In this document: positions 35,222 to 43,469 of the stretch, piece by piece
Position numbering within the stretch: the first letter of the stretch is position 1
Layout: each line of letters starts with the position of its first letter
Origin: CAJXMH01 sp964001305
Lineage (GTDB): Bacteria; Bacteroidota; Bacteroidia; Flavobacteriales_E; Vicingaceae
DNA length: 64,000 bases
Assembly (NCBI GenBank): GCA_964001305.1
Contig: CAXFAI010000019.1
Location: 186,001 to 250,000 of the forward strand
Reading direction: 5' to 3'
Position numbers and translations under genes: made by a program
The notes under the pieces: model-generated
Database searches by the model: none
What the model was told of the DNA's origin: nothing
What the model saw: the letters and a program-made list of their open reading frames with translations, nothing else

Positions 35222-36249
35222 CTGACTTCCCAAACATTCTTTCCTCTTAACAAAGCTTCCAAGTCTCCCTGACCTTTTTTCTCAACAGCAGTTTGCACTT
35301 GTATTTCAGCTGCTTCTTCATATCGATATCGATCTTCTACATAAAAAACACCAAACGGTCTAGGTAAGTGATTTTCATCAGATGGATTATCAAAAAAGCT
35401 TGTTAGCAATTGTGCTTTAAGGTGATCGTGTTCATCATGAATCCATAATTCATTGGGAGAAACCTCATTCAATTCGACAACAGTGGGCTTAAAACCGTCT
35501 AGTTTAATCCCTTTATTATTTTCAGCTCCAAAAATCAAAGGTTCACCATGTGTTAAGAAAAGAGTTTCTTCAGCCTTCGTTCCTTTATCAGTATAAACTT
35601 CAAAAGCACCATCATTAAACACATTACAATTCTGATATATTTCAATCATGGAAGTCCCTACATGCTGACTTCCTCTTAGTAAAATCTCTCGCTGATGCTT
35701 TGGATCTCTATCCATTGTTCTTGCAATAAAAGTGGAGTCAGCACCAAGACAAAGTTTCAATGGATTAAATGGGTGATCGATAGAGCCTATAGGGGTTGAT
35801 TTCGTGATTTTACCTTCAGGAGAAGTAGGAGAATACTGCCCTTTAGTTAATCCATAAATCTCATTATTGAAAAGCAAAACATTTACATCAAAATTCCTTC
35901 GAATCATATGAATCAAATGGTTTCCTCCAATAGAGAGCGAATCTCCATCACCAGTAATTACCCATACACTGAGTTCTGGTCTACTAATTTTTAATCCACT
36001 TGCTATTGCTGTAGCCCTACCATGAATACTATGCATTCCATAGGTATTCATATAATAAGGGAAACGCGATGAACAGCCTATGCCCGAAATAAAAACAATA
36101 TCTTCCTTATCCTTTCCTAAATCAGGCATAATGGATTGAACTTGCTTTAAAATAGAATAATCACCACAACCAGGACACCATCTCACTTCTTGATCTGTAG
36201 CAAAATCTTTAGGTTTTAACACCACTTCTTCCATTGATATCTGACTCAT
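35218..36249 (-). CDS. 2-oxoacid:ferredoxin oxidoreductase, beta subunit
   Basis: A 343-residue thiamine-diphosphate-binding subunit. It has WCPGCGDYSI (Cys at residues 25 and 28), IHGRATAIASGLKI and the TPP motif GDGDSLSIGGNH. It works with the alpha subunit encoded directly upstream (1-base overlap) in CoA-dependent oxidative decarboxylation of a 2-oxoacid, most likely 2-oxoglutarate, with ferredoxin as acceptor. The enzyme replaces or complements the 2-oxoglutarate dehydrogenase complex in many Bacteroidota. Confidence 0.94.
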   Translation of the reverse strand: MSQISMEEVVLKPKDFATDQEVRWCPGCGDYSILKQVQSIMPDLGKDKEDIVFISGIGCSSRFPYYMNTYGMHSIHGRATAIASGLKISRPELSVWVITGDGDSLSIGGNHLIHMIRRNFDVNVLLFNNEIYGLTKGQYSPTSPEGKITKSTPIGSIDHPFNPLKLCLGADSTFIARTMDRDPKHQREILLRGSQHVGTSMIEIYQNCNVFNDGAFEVYTDKGTKAEETLFLTHGEPLIFGAENNKGIKLDGFKPTVVELNEVSPNELWIHDEHDHLKAQLLTSFFDNPSDENHLPRPFGVFYVEDRYRYEEAAEIQVQTAVEKKGQGDLEALLRGKNVWEVS

Positions 36250-38081
36250 TATTCCGGTAAATTTTCTTTAATAGCATTTATAATTTCTTCCGTAGTGAAA
36301 GGAACACCTTGAATTTTATTCACTCCTTTAGCATCTACTAAAAACTCATCTCTTATCAACCTCACAAGCTGACCGTTGTTCATTTCAGGTACGATTACCC
36401 GCTTAAAGTTTTTCATTAATTCTGCAAGGTTTGATGGAAACGGATTAATATTTCTCAAATGAACTTGCCCAACAGACAAGCCCTCTTCTACGCAGGCTAA
36501 AACGGCTGTTTTAATAACTCCATAAGTAGAGCCCCAACCAAGAACCAAAACATCGCCTTTTGTAGCTCCATCATCAATTTTGGCAGGCGCAATCACATTA
36601 GCAATCTTCTTTACTTTAGCTGCTCGTAGCTTTACCATTTTCTCATGATTTTCTGGATCATAAGAAACATTCCCTGTCAAGTCTTCTTTCTCTAATCCAC
36701 CAATTCGGTGCTCAAATCCTTTTTGACCTGGAATAGCCCATTCTCTCACTAAATTTTCATTTCTTTTATAAGGAAGGTAATTTGATTCACCACTTGCCAT
36801 TTTTGGAACTATTGGCTCTAAATCAGAAGGAATTGGAAAGTTCCAAGGTTCTGAACCATTGGCCATATAACCATCGGTTAAAAGTAAAACAGGTGTCATG
36901 TGTTCTATGGCAATTTTACAAGCCTCATAGGCTGCCATAAAGCAGTCAGATGGAGACTTTGCCGCGATAACAGGAATTGGAGCTTCACCATTTCTTCCAT
37001 AAACCGCTTGTAATAAATCGGCCTGTTCGGTTTTAGTTGGCAATCCTGTAGATGGTCCTCCTCGCTGAACATTTATAACGACCATCGGAAGCTCCAAAAT
37101 CATTCCTAATCCAAGGGCCTCTCCTTTCAAAGCTATACCTGGACCTGAAGAAGCGGTAACACCTAACTTCCCACCGAATGAGGCTCCAATCACAGAACAA
37201 ATTGCTGCAATTTCATCTTCTGCTTGAAAAGTCTTGACCCCAAAGTTCTTATGCTTTGCCAATTCATGTAAAATATCAGAAGCAGGGGTAATTGGGTAAG
37301 TTCCGTAAAACAAATCTAAGTTCGACTTGCTAGAAGCTGCAATCAAACCAAGCGCTGTAGCCTGATTTCCGATAATATTTCGATAAACTCCTTTCGGTAA
37401 ATTGGCTGCCTTTACATTATATCTTGAAGTAAACGTTTCTGAAGTATCTCCAAAATGGTAACCCGCTTTTAGTACTTTCAAATTGGCGTCAATCAATTCA
37501 GGTTTTGATGCAAACTTTTGTTTAATAAACTCTTCGGTTCCTTTCAGATTTCTATTGTACATGTAATACAAGAAACCCAACACAAACATGTTTCTAGAAC
37601 GATCAATTTCTTTTTTTCCCATTCCACTCCCTTCTAAGGCAGTTCGAGTCATTTTAGTAACATCTATTTGAATGGTTCTATAGTCATCTAGCGTATGATC
37701 TTCTAATGGATTAGACTCATATTCTGCAAGCTTTAAGTTACGAGCATTAAATCCATCTGTATTAATAATAACCGTTCCATTCTTTTTTAGTGATGCAAAG
37801 TTGACTTTGAAGGCGGCAGCATTCATAGCCACTAAAACATCACAAGTATCTCCGGGTGTGGATACTTCAACACTTCCAAATTTTAATTTAAAGCCCGAGA
37901 CCCCTGCTAAAGTTCCTTGTGGGGCTCTAATTTCAGCAGGAAAGTTTGGAAATGTACTAATGTCATTTCCATATAAAGCATTCGTATTGGTAAATTGGGT
38001 TCCGGTAAGCTGTATCCCATCACCTGAATCTCCTGCAAATACGATGGTTACATCTTTTTTTTCTTCTATTTTCTTCGTCAT
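36249..38081 (-). CDS. 2-oxoacid:acceptor oxidoreductase, fused gamma-alpha subunit
   Basis: A 610-residue protein with an N-terminal gamma-type domain (residues about 1-200, GDSGDGIQLTGTQF, then PAEIRAPQGT) joined to a pyruvate:ferredoxin-type alpha domain (YPITPASDILHEL, GASFGGKLGVTASSGPGIAL and PSTGLPTKTEQADL). This is the KorA architecture of two-subunit 2-oxoglutarate:ferredoxin oxidoreductases. No ferredoxin or extra subunit gene is adjacent. Confidence 0.94.
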   Translation of the reverse strand: MTKKIEEKKDVTIVFAGDSGDGIQLTGTQFTNTNALYGNDISTFPNFPAEIRAPQGTLAGVSGFKLKFGSVEVSTPGDTCDVLVAMNAAAFKVNFASLKKNGTVIINTDGFNARNLKLAEYESNPLEDHTLDDYRTIQIDVTKMTRTALEGSGMGKKEIDRSRNMFVLGFLYYMYNRNLKGTEEFIKQKFASKPELIDANLKVLKAGYHFGDTSETFTSRYNVKAANLPKGVYRNIIGNQATALGLIAASSKSNLDLFYGTYPITPASDILHELAKHKNFGVKTFQAEDEIAAICSVIGASFGGKLGVTASSGPGIALKGEALGLGMILELPMVVINVQRGGPSTGLPTKTEQADLLQAVYGRNGEAPIPVIAAKSPSDCFMAAYEACKIAIEHMTPVLLLTDGYMANGSEPWNFPIPSDLEPIVPKMASGESNYLPYKRNENLVREWAIPGQKGFEHRIGGLEKEDLTGNVSYDPENHEKMVKLRAAKVKKIANVIAPAKIDDGATKGDVLVLGWGSTYGVIKTAVLACVEEGLSVGQVHLRNINPFPSNLAELMKNFKRVIVPEMNNGQLVRLIRDEFLVDAKGVNKIQGVPFTTEEIINAIKENLPE

Positions 38082-38104
38082 TTTTCAGTCTCGCTTATTG
38101 CTAG

Positions 38105-38112
38105 CAAATTTA
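38105..38112 (-). promoter_or_regulatory. Candidate -7 box for the oxidoreductase operon
   Basis: On the minus strand TAAATTTG fits TAnnTTTG and lies 23 bases before the alpha-subunit ATG at 38081. The -33 element is not evident. Confidence 0.35.
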
Positions 38113-38215
38113 GTTCTAATTGTATGATTGAGTCCTATATTTTCAACTTGATTCCATTATAACGCTTGTTGAGCATTTTTTTTTTACTTTTAGCGAAAAT
38201 TAACGAAACAGGAAC

Positions 38216-39463
38216 ATGAAACGATTTTTTACATCGCTATTTGCTTTAATTCCACTTATTAGTTTGGCTGGGGGTTTCCAAGTCAACCTGCAAGGAAATC
38301 AACAAGCAGGAATGGGACATTTGGGAACAAGCTTTTATTTAGGTGCTTCAAGTGCTTATTTTAATCCAGCTATGCTTGGTTTATCAGATAACAAATTTGA
38401 CTTAGAGGTAGGTGCTAGTGGTATTAAATCTTATGTCGTTTTTCAAAACCAAAATACAGGAGCAACCTCTGAAACAGACAATCCGTTGAGTACGCCATTT
38501 TACGTTTATGGCAGTTATAAGATTAACAAAGAATTAACTGCAGGTCTTGCTATTTACACTCCATTCGGTAGCTCTGTAGTTTGGGATGAAGATTGGGAAG
38601 GAAGATACTTGATTCAAGATATTTCATTAAGTGCAATATTTATTCAACCAACTTTTTCTATTAATGCAAATGACAAGCTTTCCTTTGGCTTAGGCTTAAT
38701 TTATGCAACTGGAAACTTTGAATTAAATAGAGCTTTGTCTCTCCAAAGTAGTTCTGGAGGCATGTCCACCGCTAACCTTAGTGGTAGTGCTGATGGTTAT
38801 GGATTTAATTTTGGAGCTTATTATCAAGCAACTGAAAAATTAAGTTTGGGTCTTACATATCGTTCAGGAATGAAAATGGAATTGGAAGAAGGAGAAGCAG
38901 AATTTGATGTTCCTGCTGCTGTACAAAGCACCATTCCTCCTTCAAATAAATTCTCTACAACCCTGCCGCTTCCGAGCACTTCTACTTTAGGAATTAGTTA
39001 TCAGCTAAATGATAAACTCTTAATTTCTGCAGAGTATAGCTATGTAGATTGGGATACTTATCAATCTTTAGATTTTGATTTCGAAACCAACACAGATGGA
39101 TTTCCTGATTCAAAAAACCCAAGAAGATATGAAGCTTCTTCAATCTTTAGATTAGGTTTCCAATACGTAGTGAATGAAAACTTAATTGCTAGGATTGGCG
39201 GTTATTACGACGAGTCACCAGTACAAGATGACTTCTTTAATCCTGAAACACCAAATACTGACAATATCGGATTAACAGCAGGTTTGTCATTTAGCTTTAG
39301 CGATAAACTTGCCGTAGACGCTTCATTTGTATACACAGATGGTCAAGAAAGAGAGTCATATTATTCTGGGGATAACCAAGGTAAGACTTATGGAGAAAAT
39401 TTTGGTGGAAAGTATAAGACCAGAAGTTTTATTCCAGGTATCGGTATCCGTTATAACTTTTAG
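38216..39463 (+). CDS. FadL/OmpP1/TodX-family outer-membrane transport protein
   Basis: A 415-residue exported barrel protein. After the signal peptide (first ~19 residues) it begins GGFQVNLQGNQQAGMGHLGT, the plug-domain start typical of FadL-type hydrophobic-compound porins, and includes YGSYKINKELTAGLAIYTPFG and NIGLTAGLSFSFSDKL; it ends SFIPGIGIRYNF, an outer-membrane C-terminal signature. It is followed after 25 bases by an esterase-like lipoprotein gene, which suggests joint uptake and processing of lipids or esters. Confidence 0.9.
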   Translation: MKRFFTSLFALIPLISLAGGFQVNLQGNQQAGMGHLGTSFYLGASSAYFNPAMLGLSDNKFDLEVGASGIKSYVVFQNQNTGATSETDNPLSTPFYVYGSYKINKELTAGLAIYTPFGSSVVWDEDWEGRYLIQDISLSAIFIQPTFSINANDKLSFGLGLIYATGNFELNRALSLQSSSGGMSTANLSGSADGYGFNFGAYYQATEKLSLGLTYRSGMKMELEEGEAEFDVPAAVQSTIPPSNKFSTTLPLPSTSTLGISYQLNDKLLISAEYSYVDWDTYQSLDFDFETNTDGFPDSKNPRRYEASSIFRLGFQYVVNENLIARIGGYYDESPVQDDFFNPETPNTDNIGLTAGLSFSFSDKLAVDASFVYTDGQERESYYSGDNQGKTYGENFGGKYKTRSFIPGIGIRYNF

Positions 39464-39488
39464 TATCCACTGATAAAAAGATAAGAAA

Positions 39489-40973
39489 ATGAAAAACCTA
39501 AAAAACCTTATATATATCGCTCCATTGGTATTTGCCATTGGATGCGCTCCTGAATTTGAAGATGACATTCCTGCTCCTTCAGCAGGAAGTGCTGACTTTT
39601 CTACTTATGTTTCTGTAGGAAATTCACTAACTGCTGGCTTTCAAAGTAACGCATTAAGAAGAGTAAGACAAGAGAATTCATTTCCGGCAATTCTAGCTGG
39701 ACAATTAAAATTAGCCGGAGGTGGAGAGTTTAAACAGCCATTACTTGACGAAGGTGTAGGTATTGGAAGTTCTTTAAATGCAGAGTTTGGATTAGATTAC
39801 AGTGTTGATTGTCTTGGCGAAACAAGCTTAGGACCAGCTCCAATAGCTAGCCAAGGGCAAATTGATCAATTTAACTTTCCTGCAGCCATGATTGGTGCAT
39901 CTGGACCGTTTAATAATGTTGGTGTTCCAGGAGCAAAATCCTATCATTTAGCTGCGCCAGGCTATGGAGACCCTGCAGGTGTTTTACAAGGCACTGCAAA
40001 TCCGTATTATGCTCGTTTTGTAAACCCTCAGAATTTACAAGAACCCGTAATTAACCAAGCCGTTGCAGTAAACGCTTCTTTTTTCAGTTTATGGATTGGA
40101 AATAATGACATATTAGGATATGCAACAAGTGGAGGGATTGGTCAAGATCATAATAAAACCATGAATATTGACCCAACGACTTATGGAAGTGCCGATATTA
40201 CGAATAACAATGTATTTGCAAATGTATATAATCAACTTATAGGTGGTTTAACTGCAAATGGGGCAACAGGAGTAATTACAAATATTCCTAATATTACATC
40301 GATTCCATACTTTACAACCATACCAACTCAAACTCCTGATTTACGACAAGGGCAAGCAGATAGTCTAAATGCTGCCTATGCAGGTTATAATGCACTTGTT
40401 GATCTAGCTTTGGCACAAAGCCGGATTGGACAAAATGAGGCTAATCTTAGAAAAGTAAACTTTTCTGCGGGTGCAAATGGTTGGATTGTTATAGATAGTG
40501 ACTTAGCCTTAATCACGGACACTTCAGGAAATCCACTTCCAAAAATGAGGCAGTTAAAGCCAGGTGAGTTACTAACTTTAACAACTCCGTCAGACTCTTT
40601 AAAATGTTTTGGCATGGGAACGTCCTCTCCTATTCCAGACCAATATGTATTAACAAGAAATGAGATTAATTCTATTCAATCTGCTATTTATTCATATAAT
40701 AGCACCATTGAAAAAGCAGCTAATGATTTTGGACTAGCTTTTGTTGATGCAAATGCCATCTTAAAAGAAATGGAATCAGGAATTTCCTTTAATGGAGTAA
40801 CTTACTCTACGGATTTTGTAACGGGTGGAGCCTTTTCACTAGATGGTGTTCATCCAAATACTGTAGGATATGCCATTATAGCAAACGCTCATATTGACGC
40901 TATAAACGAAAAGTATGGAGCGAATATTCCTAGAGTTAGTGTTGATGCTTACGAAGGAATTGTATTTCCTTAA
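39489..40973 (+). CDS. SGNH/GDSL-type esterase lipoprotein
   Basis: A 494-residue predicted lipoprotein (lipobox AIGC near residue 19). The SGNH-hydrolase blocks are visible: SVGNSLTAGF (block I, catalytic Ser), WIGNNDIL (block III Asn) and DGVHPNTVGYAI (block V Asp/His pair) near the C-terminus. It is a likely envelope esterase or lipase and shares an operon with the FadL-like porin. It ends at a strong terminator hairpin. Confidence 0.88.
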   Translation: MKNLKNLIYIAPLVFAIGCAPEFEDDIPAPSAGSADFSTYVSVGNSLTAGFQSNALRRVRQENSFPAILAGQLKLAGGGEFKQPLLDEGVGIGSSLNAEFGLDYSVDCLGETSLGPAPIASQGQIDQFNFPAAMIGASGPFNNVGVPGAKSYHLAAPGYGDPAGVLQGTANPYYARFVNPQNLQEPVINQAVAVNASFFSLWIGNNDILGYATSGGIGQDHNKTMNIDPTTYGSADITNNNVFANVYNQLIGGLTANGATGVITNIPNITSIPYFTTIPTQTPDLRQGQADSLNAAYAGYNALVDLALAQSRIGQNEANLRKVNFSAGANGWIVIDSDLALITDTSGNPLPKMRQLKPGELLTLTTPSDSLKCFGMGTSSPIPDQYVLTRNEINSIQSAIYSYNSTIEKAANDFGLAFVDANAILKEMESGISFNGVTYSTDFVTGGAFSLDGVHPNTVGYAIIANAHIDAINEKYGANIPRVSVDAYEGIVFP

Positions 40974-40995
40974 TTAAGTAGAGATATCATATTGA

Positions 40996-41030
40996 AACAA
41001 AAAAACCACGCGATGCGTGGTTTTTTTGTT
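40996..41030. terminator. Strong bidirectional terminator
   Basis: AACAAAAAAACCACGC (40996-41011) and its exact complement at 41015-41030 form a 16-bp stem with loop GAT, GC-rich at the tip and flanked by A7/T7. It separates the convergent esterase gene and gatC and works as an intrinsic terminator in both directions. Confidence 0.9.
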
Positions 41031-41034
41031 TCTA

Positions 41035-41325
41035 TTATTTATTGAGCACTTTAGGAACTCGAATAAAGTCACTGTCTTTATCAGGTGCATTTTTCAGTGC
41101 ATCCTGCTGAGTATAGTCACTTTCTGAAACATCCTCTCTCAATGGAGTTTCTTCTTCCAGCATATAAATCAATGGTTTAACACCTTCTGTATTTACCTCT
41201 TCTACTTTACTAACAAAAGACAACATCCGATTCATATCTTCTTGAATCTCTTGCTTCTCTTTTTCGTTGAACTCAAGTCTTGCTAATTCTGCAATTCGTT
41301 CTACTGTTTTTTGATCAACTGCCAT
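41035..41325 (-). CDS. gatC: Aspartyl/glutamyl-tRNA amidotransferase subunit C
   Basis: A 96-residue protein with the GatC features MAVDQKTVERIAELARLEF at the N-terminus, followed by helices and PLREDVSE and FIRVPKVL near the end. It is the small chaperone-like subunit of the GatCAB amidotransferase that forms Gln-tRNA or Asn-tRNA. gatA and gatB are not in the window. It follows plsC by 3 bases. Confidence 0.95.
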   Translation of the reverse strand: MAVDQKTVERIAELARLEFNEKEKQEIQEDMNRMLSFVSKVEEVNTEGVKPLIYMLEEETPLREDVSESDYTQQDALKNAPDKDSDFIRVPKVLNK

Positions 41326-41328
41326 TGA

Positions 41329-42060
41329 TTATAATTTTGAAGCTATTAGTGATTTACATTCTTCACGCAAAGCTACTAAATCTTGTGGCTCTTCTTTATT
41401 TATATAAATCGGCTTATGAAGATAAACTGTAGACTTTCCAGGTCTACATTTTGCAAAAAAAGAAAACTTATCTTCCAAAAGATTTACATGATTCGTAAAT
41501 GTGATTGGCAGAATGGGAATATTTAAATCAAGCGCTAAACGAAAAGCTCCATTTTTAAAGGCCTTCATTTCAGGAGCACTTTCCGGAATAGTGCCTTCTG
41601 GAAAAATCACAACATTATCGCCTTTTTCCATCCTTTCACATGCTTTTAAAATAGCATTATGAGCAGCTTTGGGGTTTCCACGATCTACCAAAATATTCAT
41701 CCGTTTGAAAAAAATATTAAAAATGGGAATTGACCCTAATTCCTTCTTACCAAGAAAAACAAAGTAGTTTGGAATAATAGCGTACAACAGCAAAATATCT
41801 AGATAAGAACTGTGATTGGGACAAATAATATATGAAGTATTCTCATCATCAGGGATACTTCCAATAACATCTCGGCGTACACCCACTAAAAACAAGATTA
41901 ATTTGGATTGAAATCGCAATAAGTGAAACCCTTTTAAAAAATGTTTTTCCTGATTAAGTAACACAAAGTATGCAGGATACAAAACCAATAAAGTGAGTAA
42001 CACTACTAAAAAGAAATACAATTTATAGATGTTACTCAATATGGCTACGATTACCTTCAT
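41329..42060 (-). CDS. 1-acyl-sn-glycerol-3-phosphate acyltransferase (PlsC-like)
   Basis: A 243-residue membrane-bound acyltransferase with an N-terminal helix (residues about 6-40), the catalytic NHSSYLD motif (HX4D), and the acyl-acceptor-binding segment FPEGTIPESA. It makes phosphatidic acid or acylates a related lysolipid. The start at 42060 (MKVIVAIL) is chosen because an upstream in-frame Met would lie inside the divergent promoter region and the trpS start, while a TATTTTTG box sits 5 bases before 42060. Confidence 0.9.
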   Translation of the reverse strand: MKVIVAILSNIYKLYFFLVVLLTLLVLYPAYFVLLNQEKHFLKGFHLLRFQSKLILFLVGVRRDVIGSIPDDENTSYIICPNHSSYLDILLLYAIIPNYFVFLGKKELGSIPIFNIFFKRMNILVDRGNPKAAHNAILKACERMEKGDNVVIFPEGTIPESAPEMKAFKNGAFRLALDLNIPILPITFTNHVNLLEDKFSFFAKCRPGKSTVYLHKPIYINKEEPQDLVALREECKSLIASKL

Positions 42061-42065
42061 CGGCT

Positions 42066-42073
42066 CAAAAATA
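42066..42073 (-). promoter_or_regulatory. -7 box for plsC-gatC
   Basis: On the minus strand TATTTTTG fits TAnnTTTG and ends 5 bases before the plsC ATG at 42060. A TTC (TTG with one change) lies 18 bases upstream. A leaderless or nearly leaderless mRNA is predicted. The box faces a matching box for trpS 11 bases away. Confidence 0.5.
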
Positions 42074-42084
42074 GGACAAATTTG

Positions 42085-42092
42085 TATTTTTG
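42085..42092 (+). promoter_or_regulatory. -7 box for trpS
   Basis: TATTTTTG fits TAnnTTTG and ends 4 bases before the trpS ATG at 42097, again predicting a leaderless mRNA. There is no TTG at -33 spacing. Confidence 0.5.
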
Positions 42093-42096
42093 AACG

Positions 42097-43077
42097 ATGG
42101 CAAGAATACTTACAGGAATTCAAAGCTCTGGCTCAAATGGCGAAGTTCATTTAGGGAATATTCTAGGAGCAATTAAACCGGGAATCGAACTATCTCAAAA
42201 AGAAGAACATGAAGCCTTCTTTTTCATTGCAGATTTACATTCGTTGACTACCGTAAAAGACGCAGAAGTTAGAAAAAACAACGTGTATGCAGTTGCTGCA
42301 GCTTGGTTGGCTTTTGGTTTTGATACTGATAAAAATGTTTTTTACAGACAATCGGATGTTGCTGAAGTATGTGAACTTACATGGTATTTAAACTGCTATA
42401 CACCCTATCCAATGCTTGCAAATGCCCATTCTTTCAAAGATAAGTCCAGTAATTTATCAGATGTGAATGCAGGGCTTTTTGACTATCCTGTTTTAATGGC
42501 TTGTGATATTTTACTTTACGATGCTGCATTTGTTCCAGTTGGTAAAGACCAAAAACAACATTTGGAAATGACTCGCGATATAGCAAGCTCATTTAATCAT
42601 AAGAATGGAGAAACTTTTGTTTTGCCAGAACCTTTAATTGATGAAAGAGTAATGGTGGTGCCTGGCACTGATGGAAGAAAAATGAGCAAAAGCTACAACA
42701 ACTACATTAATATTTTTCTGCCGGACAAGCAGCTCAGAAAAGCCATTATGCGTATTGAAACGGATAGCACTCCTTTAGAAGAACCCAAAGACACAGAAAG
42801 TTGTAATGTTTTTGCGCTTTATAAACTCTTAGCCAATGAGCAACAGCTTTCGGAGATGAAAGCAAATTATGAAGGTGGAAACTATGGCTATGGCCATGCT
42901 AAACAAGCACTTTTCGAATTGATGGTTGCAACCTTTAAAACAGAAAGAGAAAAATATTGGGAATTAATGGAAAACAAACCCTTGATTGACCAAAAGCTAA
43001 AGGAGGGTGCTGAAAAAGCGAAGAAAATAGCTCAACCTGTACTTCAACGAGTTAGACAAAAATTGGGTTACAACTAA
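42097..43077 (+). CDS. trpS: Tryptophan-tRNA ligase
   Basis: A 326-residue class I aminoacyl-tRNA synthetase. The HIGH-like segment is SNGEVHLGNILG (residues about 13-24) and the KMSKS loop is RKMSKSYNNYI near residue 200. It has the usual FFIADLHSLT and KDQKQHLEMTRDIA segments. Its stop overlaps the start of the following lipoprotein gene by one base (TAATG). Confidence 0.97.
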   Translation: MARILTGIQSSGSNGEVHLGNILGAIKPGIELSQKEEHEAFFFIADLHSLTTVKDAEVRKNNVYAVAAAWLAFGFDTDKNVFYRQSDVAEVCELTWYLNCYTPYPMLANAHSFKDKSSNLSDVNAGLFDYPVLMACDILLYDAAFVPVGKDQKQHLEMTRDIASSFNHKNGETFVLPEPLIDERVMVVPGTDGRKMSKSYNNYINIFLPDKQLRKAIMRIETDSTPLEEPKDTESCNVFALYKLLANEQQLSEMKANYEGGNYGYGHAKQALFELMVATFKTEREKYWELMENKPLIDQKLKEGAEKAKKIAQPVLQRVRQKLGYN

Positions 43078-43469
43078 TGCGATTTTTCATAATCCTTATT
43101 TCATTTCTATTACTTTCATGCGATAATGATAACAACTTCGGAAATACATTTGTAAGTAGTAAATTGGATGAAGTAGAACTTAGAATTCACAACGAAACCG
43201 TGTTTACCATGAACGAAGTAACCATTCGAAGTGGTGGAGAAGAGTTCAACTATGGAAAAGTCTTAGCGAAAACTAAATCATCGGTAAAGAAATTTGAAAA
43301 AGTATATCCCTTTTTCGACTTAAAATTCAATATCGGAGACAAGAATTTCGAATATATTCCACAATCTTTCGATGGTTACCACCCAGTAGAAAATGCCAGG
43401 TATGATGTAAAAATATATGATGTTGATACCGCAAAGTTGACCTTTTCTTTTAGGCTAGAAGAAGACTAA
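43077..43469 (+). CDS. Small lipoprotein of unknown function
   Basis: A 130-residue predicted lipoprotein (lipobox LLSC at residues 12-15, followed by DNDNN). The mature part is beta-strand-rich with a paired FEKVYPFFDLKFNIGD region. I do not recognise a family. It is coupled to trpS by a 1-base overlap, and its stop shares CTAA with the stop of the convergent amidohydrolase gene. Confidence 0.7.
   Translation: MRFFIILISFLLLSCDNDNNFGNTFVSSKLDEVELRIHNETVFTMNEVTIRSGGEEFNYGKVLAKTKSSVKKFEKVYPFFDLKFNIGDKNFEYIPQSFDGYHPVENARYDVKIYDVDTAKLTFSFRLEED

Noticed and set aside
42061..42123. A longer plsC starting at 42123
   Set aside because: The added 21 residues are Cys/His-rich without similarity, overlap trpS and cover both promoter boxes.
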